Assembly: GCA_964352985.1 (NCBI GenBank)
Contig: CAYGUK010000042.1
Span: 1-31,661, forward strand
DNA: 31,661 nucleotides
Reading direction: 5' to 3'
Origin: CAYGUK01 sp964352985
GTDB taxonomy: Bacteria > Pseudomonadota > Gammaproteobacteria > JAHCLG01
Shown: positions 16,137 through 23,909 of the stretch, piece by piece
Position numbering within the stretch: the first letter of the stretch is position 1
How the letters are laid out: each line of letters starts with the position of its first letter
Translations under genes and position numbers: made by a program
The notes under the pieces: generated by a model
Databases searched by the model: none
Told to the model about the DNA's origin: nothing
The model's input: the letters and a program-made list of their open reading frames with translations, nothing else

Positions 16137-16331
16137 GTGTTACAATATTTATTAGGTGCTTTCGCCTTGATGTTGATTTTTGAGTCAATCCTTCCCTTAA
16201 TTTCTCCAGAAAAATGGCGTGAAATGCTTAAGAAATTTGTGGAAATTGATAATCAAACGATTCGAAAATTTGCATTTTTAATATTTATTAGTGGTAGTGT
16301 GATTTGGATATTAATTCAACACGCTGGATAA
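16137..16331 (+). CDS. DUF2065 (YjeT-like) small membrane protein
   Basis: A 64-residue protein with two hydrophobic segments (about res 2-20 and 43-60) separated by a charged loop containing SPEKWREMLKKF, the hallmark of the YjeT/DUF2065 family that follows hflC in many gammaproteobacteria. The start is GTG with AAGG 8 nt upstream. The function of the family is unknown. In Pseudomonas hisZ lies between this gene and purA; here purA follows directly after 32 nt. Confidence 0.85.
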   Translation: MLQYLLGAFALMLIFESILPLISPEKWREMLKKFVEIDNQTIRKFAFLIFISGSVIWILIQHAG

Positions 16332-16363
16332 AATTTAGTATTTAAAATTAAGAGTTTAAGTTA

Positions 16364-17656
16364 ATGGGTAAAAATGTTGTATTAATCGGTAGCCAATGGG
16401 GCGATGAAGGAAAAGGCAAAATTGTCGATCTGATGACAGATAGGGCGCAAGCGGTTATTCGTTTTCAGGGGGGGCACAATGCGGGACATACCTTAGTCGC
16501 TGATGGTGAAAAAACAGCATTAAGTTTAATTCCATCAGGTATATTACGTGAACATGCGCTATGTTTTATCGGTAACGGTGTGGTTGTTTCTCCCGAAATA
16601 TTGCTCAAGGAAATTACTGAACTAGAAAAAAAAGGGGTTAGCGTATCAAAACGATTACGAGTTAGTGAAGCCTGTCCAGTGTTAATGCCTTATCATCGAG
16701 CACTCGATAAAGCGCGAGAAAGTGCGCGGGGTAAAAGTGCGATTGGAACAACTGGCAAGGGTATCGGTCCCGCCTATGAAGATAAAGTTTCTCGTCGTGG
16801 GATCCGCATGTGTGATTTAGCGAATGAAAAAAGATTAAGAGAGCAATTAAAAGAAATTTTAGATTATCATAATTTTATTTTGCAAAATTATTATCGCTTA
16901 GATCCCTTTGATGGAGATCAATTAGCAGATGAATTAATGGGCTATTACGCATCTATTGCACCATTAATTACGAATGTGCCGGATGCCTTGTGGCAAATGT
17001 ATCAAGAAGGCCATAATTTATTATTTGAAGGTGCTCAAGGTAGTTTTCTTGATGTTGATCATGGAACTTATCCTTTTGTTACCTCTTCAAATACTACAGC
17101 GGGTGCGGCATCTTCTGGTAGTGGATTTGGACCAAGATATTTAGATTATATTCTCGGAATTGTTAAGGCGTATACAACTCGAGTCGGTTCAGGACCTTTC
17201 CCTACAGAATTAACTGATAGTCTCGGAGAATCATTGCGTGAAAAAGGCAAAGAATATGGAACAGTAACCGGACGCCCAAGACGTTGTGGCTGGTTCGATG
17301 CTGCAACTGTTAGATGCGCTGCCCATATAAATAGCTTATCTGCATTAGCTTTAACAAAATTAGATGTCTTAGATGGATTAGATACAGTGAGAATTTGTGT
17401 GGGATATCAAAATGAAGCTGGAGAAGATGTGATCCCTGTGCTTGATGCACAACTTTTAGAACACTACATACCAGTTTATGAAGATTTACCAGGATGGCAA
17501 GAATCCACTTTTGGTTTAACAATTTTTGAAGAACTACCTAAAAATGCGCAATCATATGTTAAACGAGTTGAAGAGTTAGTGGGTATACCTGTTGATATTA
17601 TTTCAACTGGACCTGATCGTTTACAAACTATTACACTCCGACATGTATTTGAATAG
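16364..17656 (+). CDS. purA: Adenylosuccinate synthetase
   Basis: A 430-residue enzyme that joins IMP and aspartate with GTP, the first committed step to AMP. The P-loop GSQWGDEGKGK (res 9-19) contains the catalytic Asp, and GGHNAGHT contains the catalytic His. Also present are GTTGKGIGPAYEDK (IMP binding), FEGAQGSFLDVDHGTYP and GPFPTEL. The length is typical. The gap before the gene lacks a clear ribosome site apart from a weak AAGAG. The next gene starts 16 nt after the stop and is likely cotranscribed. Confidence 0.97.
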   Translation: MGKNVVLIGSQWGDEGKGKIVDLMTDRAQAVIRFQGGHNAGHTLVADGEKTALSLIPSGILREHALCFIGNGVVVSPEILLKEITELEKKGVSVSKRLRVSEACPVLMPYHRALDKARESARGKSAIGTTGKGIGPAYEDKVSRRGIRMCDLANEKRLREQLKEILDYHNFILQNYYRLDPFDGDQLADELMGYYASIAPLITNVPDALWQMYQEGHNLLFEGAQGSFLDVDHGTYPFVTSSNTTAGAASSGSGFGPRYLDYILGIVKAYTTRVGSGPFPTELTDSLGESLREKGKEYGTVTGRPRRCGWFDAATVRCAAHINSLSALALTKLDVLDGLDTVRICVGYQNEAGEDVIPVLDAQLLEHYIPVYEDLPGWQESTFGLTIFEELPKNAQSYVKRVEELVGIPVDIISTGPDRLQTITLRHVFE

Positions 17657-17672
17657 TTGAAAGGACATCACA

Positions 17673-18233
17673 ATGAAACAATTCGCTATAAAATTATCAT
17701 GGATTTGTTTTTTGATAATTCTCAGCGTATCAATGAGTGAAGCAAAAATAATAAATAAACATAATAAACTCTATACCATAGATTGTAATACCCAATCAGT
17801 TAAATTCTTAAAAAACAATTTTGTTTTAAACTTTACTGGAGAAGCCAAAGTTCAAAGTCAGCAACATATTTATATTTTACAAAATTTGACGGATGATGAT
17901 TTATATTTAAATCATAGTAAGAAAGATCCAGGTGCAGGTGCTGGCTGGATGTCAAAACTCAGTCAATCTTATTGGTCTGCGATAGCAGTTAACGAACCTA
18001 ACTTTAATTTAAGTTGTCAATTAATGTCACCTGGCAAGGTTGAATATAAAGATTGCCAGTCAAGTTTAAAAGTTTGTGAATTAACTAATTTCACTTTACC
18101 AAAAAAACAAAATGGAACATATTGGTTTAGTGAAAATTCACCTCTGTATGAATTATTAGATAAAGTTGCTGCTAGAATGACTCAAACTCATGTGTTGTCA
18201 AGTGCAACAGATAGTCTAGAAACAGAGAATTAA
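17673..18233 (+). CDS. Secreted/periplasmic hypothetical protein, tentatively EnhB-like
   Basis: A 186-residue protein with a clear signal peptide (hydrophobic res 8-20, probable cleavage after SEA at res 24). The mature part has four cysteines (38, 115, 128, 135), suited to two disulfides, and a conserved-looking core DPGAGAGWMSKL ... YWSAIAV ... FNLSC ... DCQSSLKVC. That pattern reminds me of Legionella 'enhanced entry' EnhB-type proteins, but this is memory, not a search. AAAGGA lies before the ATG. It sits between purA and rnr, with rnr starting 2 nt after its stop, so it is inserted into a core operon. Export is well supported; function is unknown. Confidence 0.7.
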   Translation: MKQFAIKLSWICFLIILSVSMSEAKIINKHNKLYTIDCNTQSVKFLKNNFVLNFTGEAKVQSQQHIYILQNLTDDDLYLNHSKKDPGAGAGWMSKLSQSYWSAIAVNEPNFNLSCQLMSPGKVEYKDCQSSLKVCELTNFTLPKKQNGTYWFSENSPLYELLDKVAARMTQTHVLSSATDSLETEN

Positions 18234-18235
18234 AT

Positions 18236-20449
18236 GTGAAAAAATCCGCTAAAGATCCTTTCGCACATTTAGAAGCAAAACGCTATCAAAATCCTGTACC
18301 CTCGCGTGAATATATTTTACAAACCCTACAAGAAATAGGGCACCCCGAATCATTTAATTATTTAACAAAAAGATTTAAAGTTAAAACAGAACAACATGAA
18401 GCTTTTGAACGTCGTTTAAATGCCATGGTGAGAGATGGTCAAATCATGAAAAACCGTCGGCAAAAATTTGGTTTAGTGACTAAAATGAATTTACGACGGG
18501 GGAGTGTGTTTGTCGATCCTGATGGTAATGGATTTGTAAATCTAGATAAGAGTAATGAAAGAATTTTTCTCGATCCAAAACAAATGCGATTAGTATTTCC
18601 TGGTGATAAAGTGTTAGTCCGCATGACGGATGCGATGGCAATGGGATGTCACAGCGGTATCATCGTCGAAATTCTTGATCGTGGCGATACGATTTTAGTT
18701 GGAACCCTTTTCGAACAAGCCGGAGCTATGTTTATTTCACCTGATAATAAAGGTATAAACAAAGATATTTTAATTCCACCGAGTGAATTAAATCATGCTA
18801 AAGCTGGCCAAGTGGTCGAAGTCAAATGTTTAATTCCTGCTGTCCCAAACTTTCGTCGTACGATGATAGGTCGTGTAGTTAAAATTTTAGGTGATCATCT
18901 AGATCCCGGATTAGAAATTGATATTGCCATCAGAGCGCATGGCATTCCGCATGAATGGCCCAACGCCGTTGTTAAAGAAGCACAAAAATTTCCCAAACGA
19001 GTGCCAGCGCAAGATAAAGAAGGACGAAAAGATTTACGTCATCTCCCCTTTGTCACGATTGATGGTATTGATGCAAAAGATTTTGATGATGCTGTTTTTG
19101 CGGAATCGGTAGGAAAAAATGGTTGGAAATTATTTGTTGCGATAGCGGATGTTAGCCATTATATTAAACCTGATTCGGCGTTAGATGCAGAAGCTGAGCG
19201 TCGTGGCACATCAGTTTATTTTCCTGAACATGTGATCCCCATGTTACCTGAAGCCTTATCAAATGGTTTATGTTCATTAAAACCAAAAGTCGATAGATTG
19301 GCAATGGTTGCTGAAATGCGAGTTGATAAAGATGGAAAATTATTACGTTCGCGTTTTTATCCTGCAGTAATTAAATCTCACGCCAGATTAACTTATACCC
19401 ATGTTACCGAAGTGTTGCAGGGCGAAGATGTTCGTGAAAAATATTTACCTCAATTAATCGAATTACATGAGTTAGCCTTAGTGTTAATTAAATTACGTAC
19501 TAAACGAGGGGCTATCGAATTTGATTTTCCAGAACCTTATATCGTTTTTGATGAAGATAAAAAAATTGAAAAGCTTGTAATACGCGAACGTAATATCGCG
19601 CATCGAATTATTGAAGAATGCATGTTATTGGCGAATGTCACTGCTGCAAATTTTGTCGCGCAAAATGAGATTCCTTGTTTATATCGGACTCATGGTTCAC
19701 CTAAAGAAGATAAATTAAAAGACTTAAAAAAATATTTAAAAGAATTGGGGTTTAAATTGGGTGGCGGTAAAGATCCTCAGCCCCATCATTTTTCTGTCTT
19801 GATGAATCAAATTAAACATCGTGAAGATGCAAAAATATTAGAAAAAATGTTACTTCGTACCATGCAACAAGCGGTTTATAGTTCTGATGATATTGGGCAT
19901 TTCGCTTTAGCCTACCAATCTTATACACACTTTACTTCACCTATTAGAAGATATCCCGATTTAATTGTTCACCGCGCGATTAATACCATATTGGCGAGAC
20001 GTAAAAAACTTTATCCCTACCAAGAAAATCAGATGAAACTTTTAGGTGAGCATTGTTCGAAAACTGAAAGAAGAGCGGACATGGCTTGTTGGGATGTGAT
20101 TGCTTGGCTTAAATGTGAATTTATGCGCGATAAAGTCGGACAAGAATTTGTAGGCCACATCAATACCGCAGTCGCTTTTGGTATTTTTGTAGAATTGAGA
20201 GATTATTTTATTGAAGGTTTAGTGCATGTCACTGCACTTAAAAATGATTATTATCATTTTGATTCTATTCGCCACCAATTAAAAGGTGAACGTACTGGCG
20301 TGGTTTATAAAATAGGTGATGAAGTTAAAGTGCGTTTAGTACGAGTTAATTTAGAAGAAAAACAAATTGATTTTGAATTAGTCGGTGATGAAGATACTGA
20401 AGAAAATATTCCTAAAAAAAATAGAAAGCGCCGTAAGAAACGGCGCTAA
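18236..20449 (+). CDS. rnr: Ribonuclease R
   Basis: A 737-residue 3'-5' exoribonuclease that digests structured RNA. Order: N-terminal winged-helix domain (about res 20-85), two cold-shock OB domains (about 85-240), the RNB catalytic domain (DGIDAKDFDDAVF with the Mg-binding aspartates, then HFTSPIRRYPDLIVHR), an S1 domain (about 640-720) and a short basic tail KKNRKRRKKRR. The start is GTG, 2 nt after the preceding stop; an out-of-frame ATG two bases earlier stops at once. The 3' end of the coding sequence doubles as the stem of a terminator used by the convergent gene. rnr-rlmB is a conserved pair, here split by a small minus-strand gene. Confidence 0.96.
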   Translation: MKKSAKDPFAHLEAKRYQNPVPSREYILQTLQEIGHPESFNYLTKRFKVKTEQHEAFERRLNAMVRDGQIMKNRRQKFGLVTKMNLRRGSVFVDPDGNGFVNLDKSNERIFLDPKQMRLVFPGDKVLVRMTDAMAMGCHSGIIVEILDRGDTILVGTLFEQAGAMFISPDNKGINKDILIPPSELNHAKAGQVVEVKCLIPAVPNFRRTMIGRVVKILGDHLDPGLEIDIAIRAHGIPHEWPNAVVKEAQKFPKRVPAQDKEGRKDLRHLPFVTIDGIDAKDFDDAVFAESVGKNGWKLFVAIADVSHYIKPDSALDAEAERRGTSVYFPEHVIPMLPEALSNGLCSLKPKVDRLAMVAEMRVDKDGKLLRSRFYPAVIKSHARLTYTHVTEVLQGEDVREKYLPQLIELHELALVLIKLRTKRGAIEFDFPEPYIVFDEDKKIEKLVIRERNIAHRIIEECMLLANVTAANFVAQNEIPCLYRTHGSPKEDKLKDLKKYLKELGFKLGGGKDPQPHHFSVLMNQIKHREDAKILEKMLLRTMQQAVYSSDDIGHFALAYQSYTHFTSPIRRYPDLIVHRAINTILARRKKLYPYQENQMKLLGEHCSKTERRADMACWDVIAWLKCEFMRDKVGQEFVGHINTAVAFGIFVELRDYFIEGLVHVTALKNDYYHFDSIRHQLKGERTGVVYKIGDEVKVRLVRVNLEEKQIDFELVGDEDTEENIPKKNRKRRKKRR
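20427..20447 (-). terminator. Rho-independent terminator embedded in the 3' end of rnr
   Basis: A perfect 8-bp GC-rich stem (AGCGCCGT 20427-20434 with ACGGCGCT 20440-20447) and a 5-nt loop. Read on the minus strand it is followed by TTCTATTTTTTTT, a strong U-tract, so it fits the 70-codon gene at 20471-20683. On the plus strand it is followed by AATAAAATTTT, so it may also weakly terminate rnr. It encodes the last codons of rnr. Confidence 0.8.
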
Positions 20450-20470
20450 TAAAATTTTAAATCAATTTAA

Positions 20471-20683
20471 TTAAGATTCATCATCCCTCGTTAAGGTAGG
20501 ATGAGTTAATTGATCTAACATACTCTGAGTAACACGATGAGCTGGTACTTTTACACCATTACTGCCGTACATAGGGTAAGTACTTCCACTAAAAAATTGG
20601 GTTGATACACCATCTTGTCGTGCTCTACTTAAGAGTGCGCTCAAACGATAATGGCTTGGTTTTTTAGTTGTTCCTACAGACAT
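20471..20683 (-). CDS. Small hypothetical protein, 70 residues
   Basis: I do not recognise this protein. It is soluble and basic at the N-terminus (TTKKPSHYRLSALLSRARQDG), with an aromatic/Gly/Ser middle (FFSGSTYPMYGSNGVKVPAHR) and an acidic end (TRDDES). Reality is well supported: a near-perfect ribosome site AGGGAGGTT 3 nt before the ATG (GGAGG core at 5 nt), a plausible promoter upstream, and a strong terminator downstream. It lies antisense to its surroundings between rnr and rlmB, which are adjacent in many relatives, so it is an inserted monocistronic unit. There are no cysteines or membrane segments. Possible roles, from a DNA- or RNA-binding peptide to a toxin or secreted factor, are open. 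Confidence 0.75.
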   Translation of the reverse strand: MSVGTTKKPSHYRLSALLSRARQDGVSTQFFSGSTYPMYGSNGVKVPAHRVTQSMLDQLTHPTLTRDDES

Positions 20684-20686
20684 AAT

Positions 20687-20695
20687 AACCTCCCT
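20687..20695 (-). promoter_or_regulatory. Strong ribosome binding site of the 70-codon gene
   Basis: The minus strand reads AGGGAGGTT, with its GGAGG core 5 nt before the ATG. It is the best Shine-Dalgarno match I noticed in the window and argues that this short reading frame is highly translated. Confidence 0.7.
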
Positions 20696-20724
20696 AAAAC
20701 TAACTCAAATTATTTTCGGTATTG

Positions 20725-20752
20725 ATCTTACTCTTTTGCATTTTCCTTGCAA
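20725..20752 (-). promoter_or_regulatory. Putative promoter of the 70-codon gene
   Basis: On the minus strand: -35-like TTGCAA (20747-20752), a 16-nt spacer and -10-like TAAGAT (20725-20730). It overlaps the divergent rlmB promoter, so the two may compete. Recognised by eye only. Confidence 0.35.
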
Positions 20753-20764
20753 TGGATTTATTAT
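20736..20764 (+). promoter_or_regulatory. Putative sigma-70 promoter of rlmB
   Basis: TTGCAT (20736-20741), a 17-nt spacer and TATTAT (20759-20764), with a predicted start near 20771 and a leader of about 60 nt. The need for a fresh promoter fits the interruption of rnr-rlmB by a minus-strand gene. Confidence 0.4.
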
Positions 20765-20831
20765 ACCACCAATTGTACATTATTATCAACCACATAGAAT
20801 CGACGACTTCATTCAACTTGGAGAAAAGTAA

Positions 20832-21584
20832 ATGGCGCAGAATGAAATTGTTTATGGGATCCATGCTGTAAACGCAGTAATAAACCGATACCCACATAAA
20901 ATCAAAAACTTATTTGTTTCCCGTGAACGTGATGATGAACGCATCAAACAACTCTTGGTCGAGGCTAACCAAATGGGGATTTTTGTTGAGTTCGTAACTC
21001 AAGAAACGTTAGCAGCAAAAGCAAATTCATCCCAACATCAAGGTGTCGTCGCGTTATGTCAAAGTTTGCCTCGATATAGTGCGAATGATTTATGGCCTTT
21101 ACTTGAAAATTTGCAACGGCCCCCTTTTTTATTAATCTTAGATAACGTGCAAGATCCGCACAATTTAGGGGCGTGTCTTCGATCCGCTGAATGTGCCGGC
21201 TGTGATGCGGTGATTATTCCTAAACATCACTGCGTCAATCTCACACCCGTAGTGAGAAAAGTGGCGAGCGGTGCGGCTGAAACCGTGCCACTAATCACTG
21301 TTACAAATTTAGCGCAAACTATAGCAAAATGCCGTGATTATAATATTTGGTTTTATGGTTTATCCGAAAGAGCGACGACTTCAATTTATGATTGTGAATT
21401 TAGTCATGGAGTTGCTATGATCCTCGGCCAAGAAGGTAAAGGAATGCGTTCATTAACAGAAAAACATTGTGATGAATTATTATCTATTCCTATTAATGGA
21501 AATGTTTCAAGTTTAAACGTATCGGTCGCATGTGGTATCGCATTATATGAGGTAGTTAGACAACATGGCAAAACGCAAGCTTAA
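20832..21584 (+). CDS. rlmB: 23S rRNA (Gm2251) 2'-O-methyltransferase
   Basis: A 250-residue SPOUT (TrmH-class) methyltransferase modifying G2251 in the peptidyl-transferase P loop. The N-terminal substrate-binding domain begins YGIHAVNAVI. The knot motifs are NVQDPHNLGACLRSAECAG (motif 1), LGQEGKGMR (motif 2) and IPINGNVSSLNVSVACGIAL (motif 3). The ATG follows GGAG by several bases. The 3' end overlaps the next gene by 20 nt, suggesting coupled expression. Normal length for the family. Confidence 0.96.
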   Translation: MAQNEIVYGIHAVNAVINRYPHKIKNLFVSRERDDERIKQLLVEANQMGIFVEFVTQETLAAKANSSQHQGVVALCQSLPRYSANDLWPLLENLQRPPFLLILDNVQDPHNLGACLRSAECAGCDAVIIPKHHCVNLTPVVRKVASGAAETVPLITVTNLAQTIAKCRDYNIWFYGLSERATTSIYDCEFSHGVAMILGQEGKGMRSLTEKHCDELLSIPINGNVSSLNVSVACGIALYEVVRQHGKTQA

Positions 21585-22482
21585 ACACAGTGCTCATCCA
21601 AGTTATTGGCCAATTTGGTTAGGTTTGGGGGCGGCTTGGTTAATGACTCGATTGCCTTATAAATCTCAATTACGTATCGGTAGAATTTTAGGCTATGCGG
21701 CAATGATGTTGTCAAAACGCACTCGTCGAATTACGGAAATTAATTTAGAAAAATGTTTTCCACATCTTTCTATTGCAGAGCGTAAAATTTTATTGAAAAA
21801 AAATTTCGCATCAACCGGCATGGGGGTTATCGAAACAATTATGTCATGGTGGGGCAAATTTGATGATGATCGAAATTTCATGACAGTTCACAATATCGAA
21901 TATTTAAATAATGCGATTGCGAATGGACGCAGTGCTATTTTGCTATGCCCTCATTTATCCAGTCTTGAAATTTGTGGTCGATTAGCACAACCACAACTAA
22001 ATATTGCTGTGTTATACAATAAATTTAAACACCCGCTTTTAGAAAAAATAAACTTCAAACATTTAAATCAAACATATCAAAAAGCGATTCCGCGCGAAAA
22101 TATTCGTGATGTGGTGCGTTGTCTTAGAAAAAATATCCCTGTATTTTTCACACCAGATATTGATCCTGCGATGCATGGAGGCGTATTCGCGCAATTTTTT
22201 GGTGTCAATGCTTACAGCTTAACTGCGACAGCTAAGTTAGCAAAAATCTCTAAAGCAGATATTTTACCCGTATCGTTTTTTAGACGCAGTGATTATAGTG
22301 GTTATGATTTAACACTTCATCCACCACTCTCACAATATCCCAGTGGTGATGAGCAAGAAGATGCAAGAAAAATAAATCAAATGCTCGAAGAGATTATCAA
22401 TCAACATCCGGAACAATATTTTTGGCAATATAAAAGATTTAAAACTCGTCCATCGGGTGAGGGTGATTATTACGTTATTTAA
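21565..22482 (+). CDS. Lipid A acyltransferase, LpxL/HtrB family
   Basis: A 305-residue inner-membrane-associated acyltransferase that adds a secondary acyl chain to Kdo2-lipid A or a related glycolipid. A hydrophobic N-terminal anchor lies at about res 13-30. The catalytic HX4E is H130-E135 (CPHLSSLE), followed by FTPDIDP and the closing WQYKRFKTRP typical of the family. The starting region (YWPIWLGLGAAWLMTRLP) matches LpxL proteins, supporting this ATG although it lies 20 nt inside rlmB; GAGG is about 12 nt upstream. The exact acyl chain and position (LpxL versus LpxM) cannot be told from sequence. It is not part of the usual rlmB-rpsF neighbourhood. Confidence 0.88.
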   Translation: MAKRKLKHSAHPSYWPIWLGLGAAWLMTRLPYKSQLRIGRILGYAAMMLSKRTRRITEINLEKCFPHLSIAERKILLKKNFASTGMGVIETIMSWWGKFDDDRNFMTVHNIEYLNNAIANGRSAILLCPHLSSLEICGRLAQPQLNIAVLYNKFKHPLLEKINFKHLNQTYQKAIPRENIRDVVRCLRKNIPVFFTPDIDPAMHGGVFAQFFGVNAYSLTATAKLAKISKADILPVSFFRRSDYSGYDLTLHPPLSQYPSGDEQEDARKINQMLEEIINQHPEQYFWQYKRFKTRPSGEGDYYVI

Positions 22483-22575
22483 ATTTTGTTAAAAATTTTA
22501 TATTCTTACTTTTAGAGTCTTGTTACAGTAAAATTTATATTTGTTCTTCAGAAATTGCTTTTTGGAATTTTATCA

Positions 22576-23103
22576 TTAACGATAGGTTGGTGGCCCAAGT
22601 GTTTGCATGCAAACACATTGCTTAGTGAGTTTATTGGGATGAATAAAGGTTAAATAAGTTTTTAATTGTGGACCTAACTTAATGGATTTACATTTTGGAT
22701 GATAAATGACTGGTGCATCCATGCAATCTTTATCCGGAGGACATTGCGCCGGTTGGCTTAACAAAACTTTTATCACTATATTTCTTAAAGGGAGCGGTAA
22801 ATGATATACGCCATTTCCTTTTACATCTACCGCACCTTCTTTGCCGTTGAGTATATATTGAATTGTGCCAGCACCGACAGTACAAACACCTTGTCCTTCG
22901 AGTACAATAAGACGACCTTGTTTTCGCGTTAGGAAGTGATGACCGAGAAAAATCATTGCGATTATGATTATTACCATAATACCGTATAATATCTCTCTGC
23001 CAAATTTAATTAAAAACTCTATCGGATTCAACGAAGTATGCCCAAATCCATCGTGGAAATGGTGATTATAAACCTGAATGACACTTAAAGGCGAGTAACT
23101 CAA
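22576..23103 (-). CDS. Hypothetical single-pass membrane protein with six cysteines
   Basis: I do not recognise this 175-residue protein. One membrane segment (about res 39-56) follows a short His-rich N-terminal part (YNHHFHDGFGH). The C-terminal domain carries six Cys (74, 121, 127, 138, 163, 165), including CPPDKDC and CVC, consistent with disulfides or metal binding if periplasmic. The early part of that domain (LIVLEGQGVCTVGAGTIQYIL) looks like a small beta-rich fold. The best start is TTG at 23103; an in-frame stop lies 21 nt upstream and there is no ATG before the membrane segment, so the N-terminus is uncertain. It is convergent with the acyltransferase gene and divergent from rpsF. 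Confidence 0.6.
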   Translation of the reverse strand: MSYSPLSVIQVYNHHFHDGFGHTSLNPIEFLIKFGREILYGIMVIIIIAMIFLGHHFLTRKQGRLIVLEGQGVCTVGAGTIQYILNGKEGAVDVKGNGVYHLPLPLRNIVIKVLLSQPAQCPPDKDCMDAPVIYHPKCKSIKLGPQLKTYLTFIHPNKLTKQCVCMQTLGPPTYR

Positions 23104-23137
23104 ACGGATTTAACTGAGATTAAAAACATGTGTTATC

Positions 23138-23166
23138 TTGCGTATGCTGTCTGAATAATATAAAAT
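23138..23166 (+). promoter_or_regulatory. Putative sigma-70 promoter of the rpsF operon
   Basis: TTGCGT (23138-23143), a 17-nt spacer and TAAAAT (23161-23166), with a predicted start near 23173. The resulting leader of about 67 nt would contain the hairpin at 23191-23220. Confidence 0.5.
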
Positions 23167-23190
23167 ACCCCGCTTTTTACATTAACCTCC

Positions 23191-23220
23191 TTGCCTCGCG
23201 ATTTATTTTATTGCAGGCAA
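23191..23220 (+). promoter_or_regulatory. Leader hairpin before rpsF, possible S6:S18 autoregulatory site
   Basis: TTGCCT (23191-23196) pairs with AGGCAA (23215-23220) across an 18-nt loop, about 20 nt before the rpsF ATG. Bacterial rpsF leaders often carry a hairpin bound by the S6:S18 complex for feedback control. I could not match the conserved CCG bulge of that motif with confidence, so only the hairpin is seen and the function is inferred. Confidence 0.35.
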
Positions 23221-23239
23221 ATAACCATAAGGAGCGCAT

Positions 23240-23641
23240 ATGCGACACTATGAAATTGTGATCATGGTTCATCCTGATCAAAGCGAACAAGTTCCCGCAA
23301 CTATCGATCGTTATCAAAAACTCATCAAAGGAAACAATGGCTTAATTCATCGCAGTGAAGATTGGGGCCGTCGTCAATTAGCTTATCCCATCAATAAATT
23401 ACACAAAGCGCACTACGCTTTATTAAATATTGAATGTGATATTGCAACACTCAATGAGTTGAAAGAATCATTTCGTTTTAACGATGCGATTATCCGTCAT
23501 TTAATTTTAAATCGTGATCATGCAATCACTGAGCCTTCACCTTTAATCAAAGAAAAAGATGAAAAGCCATCAAAGCATAGAGATAACGATTATTCTAGAG
23601 ATCAAGATGAAGATATCGCTGAAGTGGCAAATGAAGAATAG
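23240..23641 (+). CDS. rpsF: 30S ribosomal protein S6
   Basis: A 133-residue primary 30S protein that binds as a heterodimer with S18. The ferredoxin-like core spans res 1-95 (MRHYEIVIMVHPDQSEQV, EDWGRRQLAYPINKLHKAHY, FRFNDAIIRHLIL). The last ~38 residues are a charged tail of E, D, K and R (similar tails are glutamylated in E. coli, though this one lacks a run of terminal glutamates and ends in NEE). AAGGAG lies 6 nt before the ATG. rpsR follows within 20 nt. Confidence 0.97.
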   Translation: MRHYEIVIMVHPDQSEQVPATIDRYQKLIKGNNGLIHRSEDWGRRQLAYPINKLHKAHYALLNIECDIATLNELKESFRFNDAIIRHLILNRDHAITEPSPLIKEKDEKPSKHRDNDYSRDQDEDIAEVANEE

Positions 23642-23660
23642 TTTATAGGAGTCGAATATT

Positions 23661-23888
23661 ATGTCTAGTTACTACCGTCGTAAAAAAGTGTGTCGCTTTA
23701 CTGTCGATGATGTTGATTCAATCGATTACAAAGATATTAATACACTTAAAAATTACATTACAGAAACCGGTAAAATTGTGCCATCACGTATTACTGGAAC
23801 AAGAGCTTGTTATCAACGTATGTTATCTCGTGCTATTAAATTATCACGTTATCTTGCGTTGTTACCATACTGTGATCAACATAAATAA
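23661..23888 (+). CDS. rpsR: 30S ribosomal protein S18
   Basis: A 75-residue partner of S6 in the 30S platform. Recognised by RRKKVCRFT, the IDYKDINTLKNYITETGKIVPSRITGT core and RAIKLSRYLALLPYCDQH. The length is typical. TAGGAG lies before the ATG. Confidence 0.97.
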   Translation: MSSYYRRKKVCRFTVDDVDSIDYKDINTLKNYITETGKIVPSRITGTRACYQRMLSRAIKLSRYLALLPYCDQHK

Positions 23889-23909
23889 ATCACAAACGGT
23901 TTAATATCA

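Noticed and set aside
23707..23904. Second plus-strand frame overlapping rpsR
   Set aside because: It is a frame shadow of S18, rich in hydrophobics from AT-rich codons, with no ribosome site.
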